Source: an uncultured Prevotellaceae bacterium
GTDB taxonomy: Bacteria; Bacteroidota; Bacteroidia; Bacteroidales; Bacteroidaceae
Assembly (NCBI GenBank): GCA_946188395.1
Contig: CAMHUU010000012.1
Coordinates: 1-64,000 of the forward strand
Length of the DNA: 64,000 bases
Reading direction: 5' to 3'
The first letter of the stretch is position 1, and every line of letters begins with the position of its first letter. This document shows positions 34,862 to 44,228 of this stretch, in pieces. The translations under genes were made by a program, and so were the position numbers. The notes under the pieces are model-generated. The model had not been told where the DNA came from. It ran no database searches and worked only from the letters and a program-made list of their open reading frames with translations.

Positions 34862-36928
34862 ATGATAGAGAAAAAGTTTAAGAGAACAACGGTGACTTCT
34901 GCCCTGCCCTATGCCAATGGCGGTGTGCATATCGGTCACCTGGCTGGCGTGTATGTGCCGGCAGATATCTATGTGCGTTACCTGCGTCTGAAGAAGGAGG
35001 ACGTGATGTTTATCGGCGGTTCGGACGAGCACGGCGTGCCCATCACGGTGCGTGCCCGCAAGGAGGGCATCACCCCGCAGGACGTGGTGGACCGCTACCA
35101 CAAGATGATCAAGGACTCGTTCGAGGAGTTCGGCATCTCGTTCGACATCTATAGCCGTACGACGTCGGAGACGCACCACAAGTTTGCCGCCGAGTGGTTC
35201 CGCAAGCTGTACGACGAGGGCAAGCTGGTGGAGGAAACCACCGAGCAGCTGTACGACGAGGAGGCCAAGCAATTCCTGGCCGACCGCTACGTGACGGGCG
35301 AATGTCCCCACTGCCACAACGAGGGCGCCTATGGCGACCAGTGTGAGAAGTGCGGTCGCGACCTGAGTCCGACGGAGCTCATCAACCCCAAGTCGACCAT
35401 CAGCGGTTCGACGCCGGTGCTGAAGGAGACCAAGAACTGGTATCTGCCCCTGAACGAGTATCAAGAGTGGCTGAAGGTGTGGATTCTGGAAGGTCACAAG
35501 GAGTGGCGCCCGAACGTGTACGGCCAGTGTAAGTCGTGGCTGGAGATGGACCTGCAGCCGCGTGCCATGACGCGCGACCTGAACTGGGGTATCCCCGTGC
35601 CCATCGAGGGTGCAGAGGGAAAAGTGCTGTATGTGTGGTTCGACGCGCCCATCGGTTATGTCAGCAACACCAAGGAGCTCTGCGAGAAGGAGCCCGAGAA
35701 GTGGGGTTCGTGGGAAAAATGGTGGCAGGACGAGGACACCCGACTGGTGCACTTCATCGGTAAGGACAACATCGTGTTCCACTGCATCATCTTCCCCGTC
35801 ATGATGAAGGCCCACGGCAAGTATATCATGCCCGACAACGTGCCGTCGAACGAATTCCTGAACCTGGAGAACGACAAGATCTCGACATCGAGAAACTGGG
35901 CGGTGTGGCTGCACGAATACCTGGTGGACATGCCCGGCAAGCAGGACGTGCTGCGCTATGTGCTGACAGCCAATGCCCCCGAGACGAAGGACAACAACTT
36001 CACCTGGAAGGATTTCCAGGACCGCAATAACAACGAGCTGGTGGCTGTGTACGGCAACTTCGTGAACCGTGCCCTGCAGCTGACCAAGAAGTACTGGAAC
36101 GGCGTGGTGCCTGCCTGCGGCGAGCTGCTTGACGTTGACCGTCAAGCCCTGGAAGAATTCAAGGACGTGAAGCAGAAGGTGGAGGCGCTGCTGGATCAGT
36201 TTAAGTTCCGCGACGCCCAGTTCGAGGCCATGAATCTGGCCCGCATCGGCAACCGATACATCACCGAGTGTGAGCCGTGGAAGGTTTGGAAGACCGACCC
36301 GAAGCGTTGCGAGACCATTCTGAACATCTGCCTGCAGCTGACGGCCAATCTGGCCATTGCCTTCGAGCCGTTCCTGCCGTTCTCGAGCAAGAAACTGCGC
36401 GAGATGCTGGCTATGGACAGCTTCGAGTGGGATCAGTTGGGAAACACCGATCTGCTGAAGGCTGGTCACAAGCTGGGTGAAGCCACCCTGCTGTTCGAGA
36501 AGATTGAGGACGACGTCATCCAGAAGCAGTTGGATAAGCTGGAAGCCACGAAGAAGGCCAATGCCGCTGCCCAGCAGCAGGCCGCCCCCGTGAAGGATAC
36601 CGTCGACTTCGAGACCTTCGAGAAGCTGGACATCCGCGTGGGTCTGGTGAAGGACTGCCAGCGCGTGCCGAAGAGCAAGAAGCTGCTGCAGTTCACCATC
36701 GACGACGGCAACGGCAAGGACCGCACCATCTGCTCGGGTATTGCCGCCTTCTACGAGAATCCCGAAGAGCTGATCGGCAAGCGCATCCTGTTTGTGGCCA
36801 ACTTCGCCCCACGCAAGATGATGGGCATTGAGAGTCAGGGCATGATTCTGTCGGCCGTCGACGCCGACGAGAGCCTCAGCGTGGTCACTACCACCAAGGA
36901 CGTGAAACCCGGAAGCCAGGTCGGTTAA
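34862..36928 (+). CDS. metG: Methionyl-tRNA synthetase
   Basis: Charges tRNA-Met with methionine. The 688-residue product contains the HIGH motif in [18 protein letters not shown], a zinc knuckle [18 protein letters not shown], the KMSKS-equivalent [11 protein letters not shown], and an appended C-terminal EMAP/Trbp111-type tRNA-binding domain (from about residue 580: [20 protein letters not shown]). An A/Q-rich linker joins the two. It is followed by the nucleotidyltransferase fusion gene across a 26-bp spacer made of GGTTAA-type repeats. Confidence 0.98.
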   Translation: MIEKKFKRTTVTSALPYANGGVHIGHLAGVYVPADIYVRYLRLKKEDVMFIGGSDEHGVPITVRARKEGITPQDVVDRYHKMIKDSFEEFGISFDIYSRTTSETHHKFAAEWFRKLYDEGKLVEETTEQLYDEEAKQFLADRYVTGECPHCHNEGAYGDQCEKCGRDLSPTELINPKSTISGSTPVLKETKNWYLPLNEYQEWLKVWILEGHKEWRPNVYGQCKSWLEMDLQPRAMTRDLNWGIPVPIEGAEGKVLYVWFDAPIGYVSNTKELCEKEPEKWGSWEKWWQDEDTRLVHFIGKDNIVFHCIIFPVMMKAHGKYIMPDNVPSNEFLNLENDKISTSRNWAVWLHEYLVDMPGKQDVLRYVLTANAPETKDNNFTWKDFQDRNNNELVAVYGNFVNRALQLTKKYWNGVVPACGELLDVDRQALEEFKDVKQKVEALLDQFKFRDAQFEAMNLARIGNRYITECEPWKVWKTDPKRCETILNICLQLTANLAIAFEPFLPFSSKKLREMLAMDSFEWDQLGNTDLLKAGHKLGEATLLFEKIEDDVIQKQLDKLEATKKANAAAQQQAAPVKDTVDFETFEKLDIRVGLVKDCQRVPKSKKLLQFTIDDGNGKDRTICSGIAAFYENPEELIGKRILFVANFAPRKMMGIESQGMILSAVDADESLSVVTTTKDVKPGSQVG

Positions 36929-36954
36929 GGGTTAATGGTTAAAGGTTAAGGGTT

Positions 36955-38823
36955 ATGCAGGCGATTATATTAGCAGCGGGCATGGGGCGCCGACTGGGCG
37001 ACTACACGAAGGACAACACGAAGTGTATGGTCCCCGTGAATGGCGTGCGACTGATTGACAGGCTGCTGGGGCAACTGGCCAAGCAGCAGCTGAGCCGCGT
37101 CATCATCGTAGTAGGCTATAAGGGCAAGGAATTGCGCGAGTACATCGAGACGACATATCTCTCACCTCTTACCTCTCACCCCTCACCTCTAAAAATAGAA
37201 TTCGCCGAAAACCCCGTCTACGACAAGACCAACAACATCTACTCGCTGGCGCTGGTGAAGGACAAGCTGCAAGAGGACGACACGCTGCTGATTGAAAGCG
37301 ACCTGATATTCAGCGACCGGATGATTCCGATGATTGTCGACAACCCCTGCCCCAACTTGGCCCTCGTAGCGAAATACGAGACGTGGATGGACGGTACGAT
37401 GGTGCGGCTGGACGACGAGCAGAACATCGTGAACTTCATATCGAAGGATGCCTTCGACTATAACGACGTCGACTCGTACTACAAGACGGTAAACATCTAT
37501 AAGCTGAGCCGCCAGTTCTCGCAACAGAAATACGTGCCTTTCCTGGATGCCTACACCAAGGCCGTGGGCAACAACGAATACTACGAGAACGTGCTGCGCA
37601 TCATATCGCTGCTGAACAACCACGACATGAAGGCACTGCCCATCGGTGGGGAGAAATGGTACGAGATAGACGACAAGCAGGACCTGGACATTGCCGAGGC
37701 GCTGTTTGCCGACGAGAAGGACGTGCTGCGCAAATACTATGGCCGCTACGGCGGTTTCTGGCGGTTCCCGCAGATGCTGGACTTCTGCTACCTGGTTAAC
37801 CCCTACTTCCCCAGTCGCAGGATGAAGGACGAGCTGCGTGCCAATTTCGACACACTGCTGACGGAATACCCCTCGGGCATGAAGGTGAACACGCTCATTG
37901 CCAGCAAATGCTTCGGCGTGAGCGAGGAGTATATCGTACCCGGCAACGGTGCCGCAGAGCTGATCAAGGTGCTGATGAGCCTCACCCCAACCCTCTCCAA
38001 TAGAGAGGGAGCCAAGACGGGGTTCATTCGTCCGACGTTCGAGGAATATCCCAACCGTTACGACAAGGACCAGCAGGTGACCTTCGTGCCACAGAACGAG
38101 GACTACCGCTACACGGCGGACGACCTGATGGCATTCTTCGGCGACAAGGACATCCGCCAGCTGATGGTAATTAATCCCGACAACCCCTCGGGCAACTTCA
38201 TTCCCAAGGCCGACGTGCTGCGCCTGGCGCAATGGTGTGAGGAAAGAAATATCCGCCTGGTAGTCGACGAATCGTTCGTTGACTTCAGCCGCGACTACGC
38301 CACCAACTCGCTGTTGAGCGACGAGACGCTGGAGCAGTATCCGCACATGGCGGTGATGAAGAGCATCTCGAAAAGTTATGGTGTTCCGGGACTCCGTCTG
38401 GGCATATTGGCATCTGCAGACAAGGCACTTATTGCACGCATCAAGAAAGAGGTAAGTATCTGGAACCTAAACTCTTTCGCAGAATTCTTCATGCAAATCT
38501 ACAACAAGCACGAGAAGGACTACCAACGGACCTGTGCCAAGTTTGTAGCCGAGCGCGACAGCTTCGAACAGCAGTTGCGCGAGGTACCTTTCCTGCGCGT
38601 AATGCCCACCGAGGCCAACTATTTTCTCTGCGAAGTGCTGCCCCCATACAAGGCCAGCGAAATCGTGATTCGCATGCTGAAGCAGCACAACATTCTGACG
38701 CGCGACTGCAGCCTGAAGCCGGGCCTCGACCCCAACAAGCAGTACATGCGCATTGCCGTCCGCAATCACGAGGACAACACACGACTGGCAGAAGGACTGA
38801 AGGGAATGATAAGTGATAAGTGA
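36955..38823 (+). CDS. Fused sugar/choline-type nucleotidyltransferase and PLP-dependent aminotransferase/decarboxylase
   Basis: Two enzymes in one chain. Residues 1-260 form a LicC/RmlA-like nucleotidyltransferase (MQAIILAAGMGRRLGDYTKD, NIYSLALVKD, LLIESDLIF). Residues about 270-620 form a fold-type I PLP enzyme of the HisC/CobD group, with the PLP lysine in MKSISKSYGVPGLRLG and NPDNPSGNF. A possible role is making a CDP-activated amino alcohol (for example from phosphoserine) for surface polymers, suggested by LicD nearby; this is inference. Two inserts look like spacer DNA: YLSPLTSHPSPLKI (about 70-83) and SLTPTLSNREGAKTG (about 343-357). Confidence 0.85.
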   Translation: MQAIILAAGMGRRLGDYTKDNTKCMVPVNGVRLIDRLLGQLAKQQLSRVIIVVGYKGKELREYIETTYLSPLTSHPSPLKIEFAENPVYDKTNNIYSLALVKDKLQEDDTLLIESDLIFSDRMIPMIVDNPCPNLALVAKYETWMDGTMVRLDDEQNIVNFISKDAFDYNDVDSYYKTVNIYKLSRQFSQQKYVPFLDAYTKAVGNNEYYENVLRIISLLNNHDMKALPIGGEKWYEIDDKQDLDIAEALFADEKDVLRKYYGRYGGFWRFPQMLDFCYLVNPYFPSRRMKDELRANFDTLLTEYPSGMKVNTLIASKCFGVSEEYIVPGNGAAELIKVLMSLTPTLSNREGAKTGFIRPTFEEYPNRYDKDQQVTFVPQNEDYRYTADDLMAFFGDKDIRQLMVINPDNPSGNFIPKADVLRLAQWCEERNIRLVVDESFVDFSRDYATNSLLSDETLEQYPHMAVMKSISKSYGVPGLRLGILASADKALIARIKKEVSIWNLNSFAEFFMQIYNKHEKDYQRTCAKFVAERDSFEQQLREVPFLRVMPTEANYFLCEVLPPYKASEIVIRMLKQHNILTRDCSLKPGLDPNKQYMRIAVRNHEDNTRLAEGLKGMISDK

Positions 38824-38834
38824 TCTGTGGAAGG

Positions 38835-39845
38835 ATGGCGAAAATTTGTATCTGCGGAGGGGGCAACCTGGGACATGTCGTGGCGGGCTTTGTGGCAGCA
38901 CAAGGGAAACACGAGGTATGCCTGTTGACGCGACACCCAGAGCGATGGAGTCAGGAACTGGCCATAGAAACACCCACAGGAACTACCCTAACAGGACATC
39001 TCAGCGGTCTGTATAGCGACGCCCAAGAGGCTGTCGGTGATGCAGATATAGTCTTGCTGTGTCTGCCGGGCTATGCCATCCGCGAAACGCTACAGCAGAT
39101 TAAACCCCATCTGAAGGCTGACGCCGTCGTAGGCAGCGTGGTGAGCAGTACGGGATTTTTCTTCGAGGCAATGGAACTGTTGTCCACGTCTCAACCGCTG
39201 TTCGGATTCCAGCGCGTACCATTCATATCGCGTATTGTGGAATACGGCCACAGAGCGCGGCTCATGGGGTACAAAGAAAGTCTCCACCTAGCCATCGAAC
39301 GTGCCCAGCATCCAGAGCAGCTGCGCAACACGCTGGCCGATATGTTGCAGACCCCCATCCACCTGTTAGGCAGCTATTACGAGGTCAGCCTATCGAACAG
39401 CAATCCGCTGTTGCACCCCTCACGGCTCTATTCACTTTGGAAAGACTGGCACGAGGGTATGACCTACGACCGCATTCCCCTATTCTACGAGGAATGGACA
39501 GAAGAGGCCGCTCGACTCTATATCGAGATGGACAACGAGTTGCAGGCCCTGCTGGAGCAGTTGCCCGTGTGCAAAGGCAGCATTGCCACCGTGCTCGACT
39601 ATTATGAGAGTTGTGACGCTGCGTCGCTGGCCAGAAAGCTTCGCAGCATTGAGGCCTTCAAGGGCATTCTGGCGCCCATGAAGGAAATGGTTGGAGGCTA
39701 TGTGCCCGACTTCCAAAGCCGCTATTTCACCGAGGATTTCCCCTATGGACTGGCCATCGTACACCGGTTGACACACGAAAAAGGCATCCCCTCGCCTACT
39801 ATTGACAGAATCTACGAATGGGGCATGAAGTGGGTTAAGGGTTAA
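38835..39845 (+). CDS. NAD/NADP octopine/nopaline dehydrogenase-family protein
   Basis: Probable NAD(P)-dependent oxidoreductase joining an amino acid to a keto acid or reducing a related substrate. The N-terminal Rossmann motif is CICGGGNLGHVVAGFVAAQG. The C-terminal helical domain has SNSNPLLHPSRLYSLWKDWH, typical of octopine/nopaline dehydrogenases (conserved histidine in NPLLHP). The start is the ATG of MAKICICGG, 12 bp past the stop of the fusion gene, so the two are co-transcribed and probably act in one pathway. The substrate is unknown. Confidence 0.85.
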   Translation: MAKICICGGGNLGHVVAGFVAAQGKHEVCLLTRHPERWSQELAIETPTGTTLTGHLSGLYSDAQEAVGDADIVLLCLPGYAIRETLQQIKPHLKADAVVGSVVSSTGFFFEAMELLSTSQPLFGFQRVPFISRIVEYGHRARLMGYKESLHLAIERAQHPEQLRNTLADMLQTPIHLLGSYYEVSLSNSNPLLHPSRLYSLWKDWHEGMTYDRIPLFYEEWTEEAARLYIEMDNELQALLEQLPVCKGSIATVLDYYESCDAASLARKLRSIEAFKGILAPMKEMVGGYVPDFQSRYFTEDFPYGLAIVHRLTHEKGIPSPTIDRIYEWGMKWVKG

Positions 39846-39851
39846 CGGTTA

Positions 39852-40670
39852 TTAGTCGCGCCAGTAGGCTTCAAAATGGTGGGTGACGCGCTGTTCGACC
39901 GGGGGTAGCGTCATATAGTCGCCATAGGTTCGCTCCAGATAATCCTTGTAGCCCACCATCGTCTTATACAGCTTTCCTTCGAACTCGATATCGACCGACG
40001 AGGCTATGTCCTCGGCAGGGAAACAGCCTTTCATCTTAGGGCCGGCCTCCGTCATGTTGCAGACAGTTTGGGTGGGTGTTTCGAGGATGATGAGCCGCCG
40101 GATGCGACGGTTCAGCTGCTTCAGCGTGTAGGGCAGACATTTGTAGCAGAGATAAGCCAGTCGAGAGTGCAGCGGATTGCTGTTCGAGATCTTGCAACGG
40201 CGAATCTTGTAGAACAGCTTCTTCTGCCGGAAAACCCGTTTGCGCAGCCGTAAATCATCGGTCACATAGTCCACTGGGAAGATATCCATGAAGACGCCAA
40301 TCTCGTAACCTTCGGTCTCGTCCTCGACCATCAGCGTGCGCTGGTCAATCACTTTAGCAAAGGTATAATAATAATGTGGCTCCGTTGCAGGATTAATGGC
40401 GCGATAAACACCCTTTGCATCAGCATAGGTCTGCAGGAACTGCTCATAGTCCTTGCGAGGCATATAGATGTCAATATCGTCGTCCCAGGGGATATAACCC
40501 TTGTGGCGCACCGCTCCGATGAGCGTACCACTCGACAGGAAATAGCGCAGACCGTGAGCCTCGCAGAAGCTATGAACGCTGTCGAGAATGCCCATCTGAA
40601 TCTGTCGCAACTCGTGAATATCTTCTATCTTTCTCAAAACGCTCAACTCTAAACTTTCAACTCCTACCAA
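39852..40670 (-). CDS. LicD-family phosphotransferase
   Basis: Probable transfer of a phosphoryl amino alcohol or similar group to a surface glycan. The LicD signature is clear: YFLSSGTLIGAVRHKGYIPW followed by DDDIDIYMPRKDYEQF. The 272-residue length fits the family. The first residues (VGVESLELSVLRK) are encoded by spacer-like GTTGAAAGTTTAGAGTTGAG repeats, so the biological start may be later (for example before IQMGILDSV). Its start overlaps the stop of the acyltransferase gene by 14 bp, indicating coupled translation. It is convergent with the opine-dehydrogenase gene. Confidence 0.88.
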   Translation of the reverse strand: MVGVESLELSVLRKIEDIHELRQIQMGILDSVHSFCEAHGLRYFLSSGTLIGAVRHKGYIPWDDDIDIYMPRKDYEQFLQTYADAKGVYRAINPATEPHYYYTFAKVIDQRTLMVEDETEGYEIGVFMDIFPVDYVTDDLRLRKRVFRQKKLFYKIRRCKISNSNPLHSRLAYLCYKCLPYTLKQLNRRIRRLIILETPTQTVCNMTEAGPKMKGCFPAEDIASSVDIEFEGKLYKTMVGYKDYLERTYGDYMTLPPVEQRVTHHFEAYWRD

Positions 40671-41748
40671 ACAGCCACTTCTTGAAGAACGGGCTGATGC
40701 GGAGAATGTTGGAAGTGATGATACTAAAGCCGATAACGACCAGTCCCAACAATACGGAAAGGACGATATCGACTACGAAATTATGGGGATAGCTCTTGAA
40801 GAACTCACCAACGTGCGGCAGGTCGGGCATGAACAGGAAATGGATGAGATAGATGTCGAGTGTCCGACGGCCGATGTACTGCAGCGACGCACCCATGAAG
40901 GTCATTCGGGTGAAATACTGATGGTAGTGGCGGAAATACATGAACGTGATGGTGAGCAGTCCGAAACGTGAGATGGTAAGGGGAATGACAGCCCACGTCA
41001 TACGCATCGTGTGCCACTTCAGGGCGTCGAGCGTGGCCAGTATGACGATAACGATTACGGCCGGGAAGAACCACTTCGAGTCCATCACCTTCTGGGCATT
41101 CGTCCAATAGCGGTGCACGATATTGCCGTATAGGAAGAAGGGGAAATAGAGGAGCACCTGCACGAAGGAGGTGTCCTGAAGGAAATAGAACAAATCGGTC
41201 TTCTTGCCATGGAAACCGGCAGCCCACGAGAAATATTGGGGCTGATAGTTCGTTTCATAGAACACCAACGACACGAGGAACAACAGGGTGATGGGAATCC
41301 ACGATTTCCACTTCAGTTTGCTCTCGAGATAGGAGAACACATAGTAGATGATAAACATGTAGAGCAGGGCGATGGTAAACCAATAGCCGCCCTTCATGGG
41401 AAGATGGATGGCATTCTCGACAGCCGGCCAGAAATGGCGGTTCAGGATGGCCATTGCCAGGAAGAAGAACACCACCGTAGGAATGGTCTGAACCTTGATT
41501 TTCTTCCATACCAACGAACCGAAATTCTGCAGGTTCCACACCTGCGACGCCTTATAGGCCAGGAAACCGCTGACGAAGAAGAACAAGGGCATGCGGAACA
41601 AGATGAGGAAGGGGATGGCCGACGAATGTTTCCATTCCTCACCAAAGCCCATGCCAGCCACATGGTTGGCAACAACCAGTATCATGGTAAATCCGCGGAG
41701 GGCGTCGAGCCACTCCAAACGAGGTTTTTTAGCTACTTTGTTCTCCAT
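40657..41748 (-). CDS. Acyltransferase 3 family membrane protein
   Basis: Integral inner-membrane O-acyltransferase, likely acetylating an exported polysaccharide. The family start is RLEWLDALRGFTMILVVANHVAG, containing the catalytic histidine after VVAN. About ten hydrophobic segments span the 363 residues (for example PFLILFRMPLFFFVSGFLAY and WFTIALLYMFIIYYVFSYLE). It lies at the head of a two-gene unit with licD and is divergent from the flippase gene, with back-to-back promoters between them. Confidence 0.9.
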   Translation of the reverse strand: MENKVAKKPRLEWLDALRGFTMILVVANHVAGMGFGEEWKHSSAIPFLILFRMPLFFFVSGFLAYKASQVWNLQNFGSLVWKKIKVQTIPTVVFFFLAMAILNRHFWPAVENAIHLPMKGGYWFTIALLYMFIIYYVFSYLESKLKWKSWIPITLLFLVSLVFYETNYQPQYFSWAAGFHGKKTDLFYFLQDTSFVQVLLYFPFFLYGNIVHRYWTNAQKVMDSKWFFPAVIVIVILATLDALKWHTMRMTWAVIPLTISRFGLLTITFMYFRHYHQYFTRMTFMGASLQYIGRRTLDIYLIHFLFMPDLPHVGEFFKSYPHNFVVDIVLSVLLGLVVIGFSIITSNILRISPFFKKWLFGRS

Positions 41749-41756
41749 ATTCGCTG

Positions 41757-41815
41757 CAAAAATACAAAAAAAAAGTGAAAAGTGAAGAGTGAAGTCACTT
41801 TTTTTCGTACTTTTG
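41757..41815. promoter_or_regulatory. Divergent promoters for acyltransferase and flippase genes
   Basis: Minus-strand TATTTTTG (41757-41764) and plus-strand TACTTTTG (41808-41815) face outward. The boxes are only 8-9 bp from the respective start codons, implying nearly leaderless transcripts. The DNA between them is a run of GTGAAAAGTGAAGAGTGAAG repeats. Confidence 0.6.
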
Positions 41816-41824
41816 CACTACGAT

Positions 41825-43273
41825 ATGGACAATTTGAAGGAGAAAACAGCAAAAGGCATAGCCTGGGGAGCCGTCAACAACGGGGCTACTCAGGTGTTGA
41901 ACTTGGTGTTTGGTATCTTCCTGGGACGACTGCTCTCGACGGAAGACTATGGTATTCTGGCCCTGATTACCATCTTCACGCTGTTGGCAGGATGTATCCA
42001 GGCGGCAGGATTCTCGCAGGCGCTGGCCAATCTGAAGCCGCCCACGCAGCGCGACTACAACGCTGTGGCGTGGTTCAACATCATTGCCGGATTCACGCTG
42101 TATGCCATTCTGTTTCTCTGTGCACCGCTGATTGCGCAGTTCTTCGACCAGCCCGTGCTGACGGACGTGTCGCGACTGGCATTCCTCACCATTCCCATAT
42201 CGGCTGTCGGCATTGTGCCGAACGCCAAGCTTTGGATAGAGCTGCGCAATCGCGAACAGGCCATTGCCAGCATCACCGCCCTGATGACGTCGGGCTGTTG
42301 TGGCGTATGGCTGGCGTGGAACGGATACGGATACTGGAGTCTGGCGTGGCAACAGGTGATATACATCAGCGTGGCCAACATCCTGAAATACTACTTCACA
42401 GGCTGGATACCCACCCTACCGGTCGACTTCAGTCCCATTCGCAGGATGTTTAACTTCTCGTCGAAAATGCTGTTGACAAACATGCTGACGGTCATCAGCC
42501 AGAGCGTGCTGACGTTTATCTTCGGAAAACTTTCAGCCCAAAATCTGCTGTCCATCTCAGAAGTGGGACTGTTCAATCAGGCCAACAAATGGAACACCAT
42601 GGGCAGTTCGCTGGTTTCAAACACGATGGCACAGGTGGCACAGCCCGTCCTGGCGAACGTCAGCAACGAGGAGGAGCGTCAGGAGCGCATCTTCCGCAAG
42701 ATGCTGCGCTTCACATCGTTCCTGACCTTCCCGCTGATGTTCGGACTGGCACTGACTGCCCACGAATTCATTCTGCTGACGGTGGGCCCCACGTGGGAAC
42801 GCTGTGTGCCCCTGCTTCAGATACTGTGTATGGGAGGCGCCTTCCTGCCGTTGCAGGGCCTCTACCAGAATCTGATCATCAGTCGTGGACGTTCGGACAT
42901 CTACCTACGGCTCGTAGCGCTCCAGATTGCGCTGCAGATAGGCATCACGCTGAGTCTGTCGACACAGGGCATTACGGTGATGGTGGCTGCATTCTCGGCT
43001 TTGAACGTGTTATACACCCTTTGCTGGCATCTGGCCTTACAGCGCATACACCCGTTGGCATTATGGGATGTCTTGAAAGACGTCGTGCCCTTTGCCGTGA
43101 TTGCCGCTACGGTGATGCTGGCAACACACTACATCACGCTTAGCATCCCTACGCTCTGGGTATTGATGTTGGTTCGTGTCGTTGTCGCCGCCCTACTCTA
43201 TTTCTGCATCATGAGGCTGCTCAACGTGGCCATTCTGAAAGAATGCCTGCAATTTATCAGAAAGAAGCCATAA
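41825..43273 (+). CDS. Polysaccharide flippase (Wzx/MOP superfamily)
   Basis: Inner-membrane lipid-linked oligosaccharide translocase. The start MDNLKEKTAKGIAWGAVNNG follows the promoter box by nine bases; the longer ORF-track start lies inside the promoter. The 482-residue product has the family opening (GATQVLNLVFGIFLGRLLST, with DYG and a long hydrophobic helix following) and about 12-14 predicted membrane segments. Its last 17 bp overlap the convergent GT2 gene. With the two GT2 genes, LicD and the acyltransferase it makes up a small surface-glycan cluster. Confidence 0.92.
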   Translation: MDNLKEKTAKGIAWGAVNNGATQVLNLVFGIFLGRLLSTEDYGILALITIFTLLAGCIQAAGFSQALANLKPPTQRDYNAVAWFNIIAGFTLYAILFLCAPLIAQFFDQPVLTDVSRLAFLTIPISAVGIVPNAKLWIELRNREQAIASITALMTSGCCGVWLAWNGYGYWSLAWQQVIYISVANILKYYFTGWIPTLPVDFSPIRRMFNFSSKMLLTNMLTVISQSVLTFIFGKLSAQNLLSISEVGLFNQANKWNTMGSSLVSNTMAQVAQPVLANVSNEEERQERIFRKMLRFTSFLTFPLMFGLALTAHEFILLTVGPTWERCVPLLQILCMGGAFLPLQGLYQNLIISRGRSDIYLRLVALQIALQIGITLSLSTQGITVMVAAFSALNVLYTLCWHLALQRIHPLALWDVLKDVVPFAVIAATVMLATHYITLSIPTLWVLMLVRVVVAALLYFCIMRLLNVAILKECLQFIRKKP

Positions 43274-44228
43274 GACGTTTCTTATAGCACCATTTCACTG
43301 TCAGATAGCCCAGTCGGAGCAAGGAGATGGTCTGACGGTGAGCAAATAGCCCTTGTAAGCATCGGAAAAGTCCTGTTTGCGGCCTATAGGAAAGGAGTTC
43401 TGCCAGTTGTTGTTTATCCATTCCCACAGCCAACGCCTGATAATAGACATTGAGCATGCCTGTTTCGAGGGCAAACAGGAAATCGCCGTTCTTGTCGTTC
43501 TGCCGGAAATACTGCCAAAGTGTTTCGTTGGCTTTGACATACGACAGCACATGTTTCATAGACAAGTGGTTGGCAAATGTACTGGCAGAAGAGTCGTCGC
43601 GGTAGAAATAGACGGAATCCTCGACGTAGGCCACCTGTTGGGCTGCATGAATGAGTCGCGGTGTCAGCGCCATATCCTCTGCCATATTGATGCCTTCGAC
43701 AGAGTCAATGCCGTATTCCGTATAGACCGTCTTACGAATCAGGCGTGCCCAGATATGAGGAAGCAAGGTGTGTTGTATCAGCATCAATTTCAAACAGACA
43801 TCCCTGTCGCCATGCCACTCATGATGAGCGACGATGGTTCCGTTTTCGAAATCCGAGCTGTAGTTGCCCGAAACAATATCGGCCCCCGTCTGTTGTTGGC
43901 GGGCTACCAGCTTTTCAATAGCATCCAACGGCAAATGGTCGTCGCTATCGACATTCAACACGAAATCGCCAGTCGCAGCTGCTAAGGCGGTTTTTCGTGC
44001 TGCACCCAACCCGCGGTTACGGTCGTGGCGGATGATGTGCATCTGGGGCTCGCGATAAGGATATTCCGAAAGTACCTGCTGGATAATGGAAATGCTGTTG
44101 TCCGGCGTGCAGTCGTCGACAAAGACGTATTCTATGTCATTGTACGTCTGTCCGAAAAGCGTTTTCGCACACTGGTCAACGTATTTCTCTACGCCATAAA
44201 CGGGTACCAATACAGAAACTTTCATCAT
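43257..44228 (-). CDS. Family 2 glycosyltransferase
   Basis: GT-A fold sugar transferase acting on the cytoplasmic face. Motifs: VSVLVPVYGVEKYVDQC at the N-terminus, YVFVDDCTPDNSISI, and NVDSDDHLPLDAIEKLV with the metal-binding D-x-D. The C-terminal region is variable, as usual for acceptor specificity. Its ATG abuts the stop of the other GT2 gene upstream, so both are on one transcript. Two ATGs are adjacent; the first is used here. The sugar cannot be predicted. Confidence 0.93.
   Translation of the reverse strand: MMKVSVLVPVYGVEKYVDQCAKTLFGQTYNDIEYVFVDDCTPDNSISIIQQVLSEYPYREPQMHIIRHDRNRGLGAARKTALAAATGDFVLNVDSDDHLPLDAIEKLVARQQQTGADIVSGNYSSDFENGTIVAHHEWHGDRDVCLKLMLIQHTLLPHIWARLIRKTVYTEYGIDSVEGINMAEDMALTPRLIHAAQQVAYVEDSVYFYRDDSSASTFANHLSMKHVLSYVKANETLWQYFRQNDKNGDFLFALETGMLNVYYQALAVGMDKQQLAELLSYRPQTGLFRCLQGLFAHRQTISLLRLGYLTVKWCYKKRLMASF

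Noticed and set aside
34838-36469. Minus-strand ORF of 543 codons opposite metG
   Set aside because: Mirror frame of methionyl-tRNA synthetase; composition typical of a shadow and no family resemblance.
38820-39016. Alternative ORFs at the start of the opine-dehydrogenase-like gene
   Set aside because: The Rossmann motif begins in the MAKICICGG frame directly after its ATG; upstream codons overlap the previous gene.
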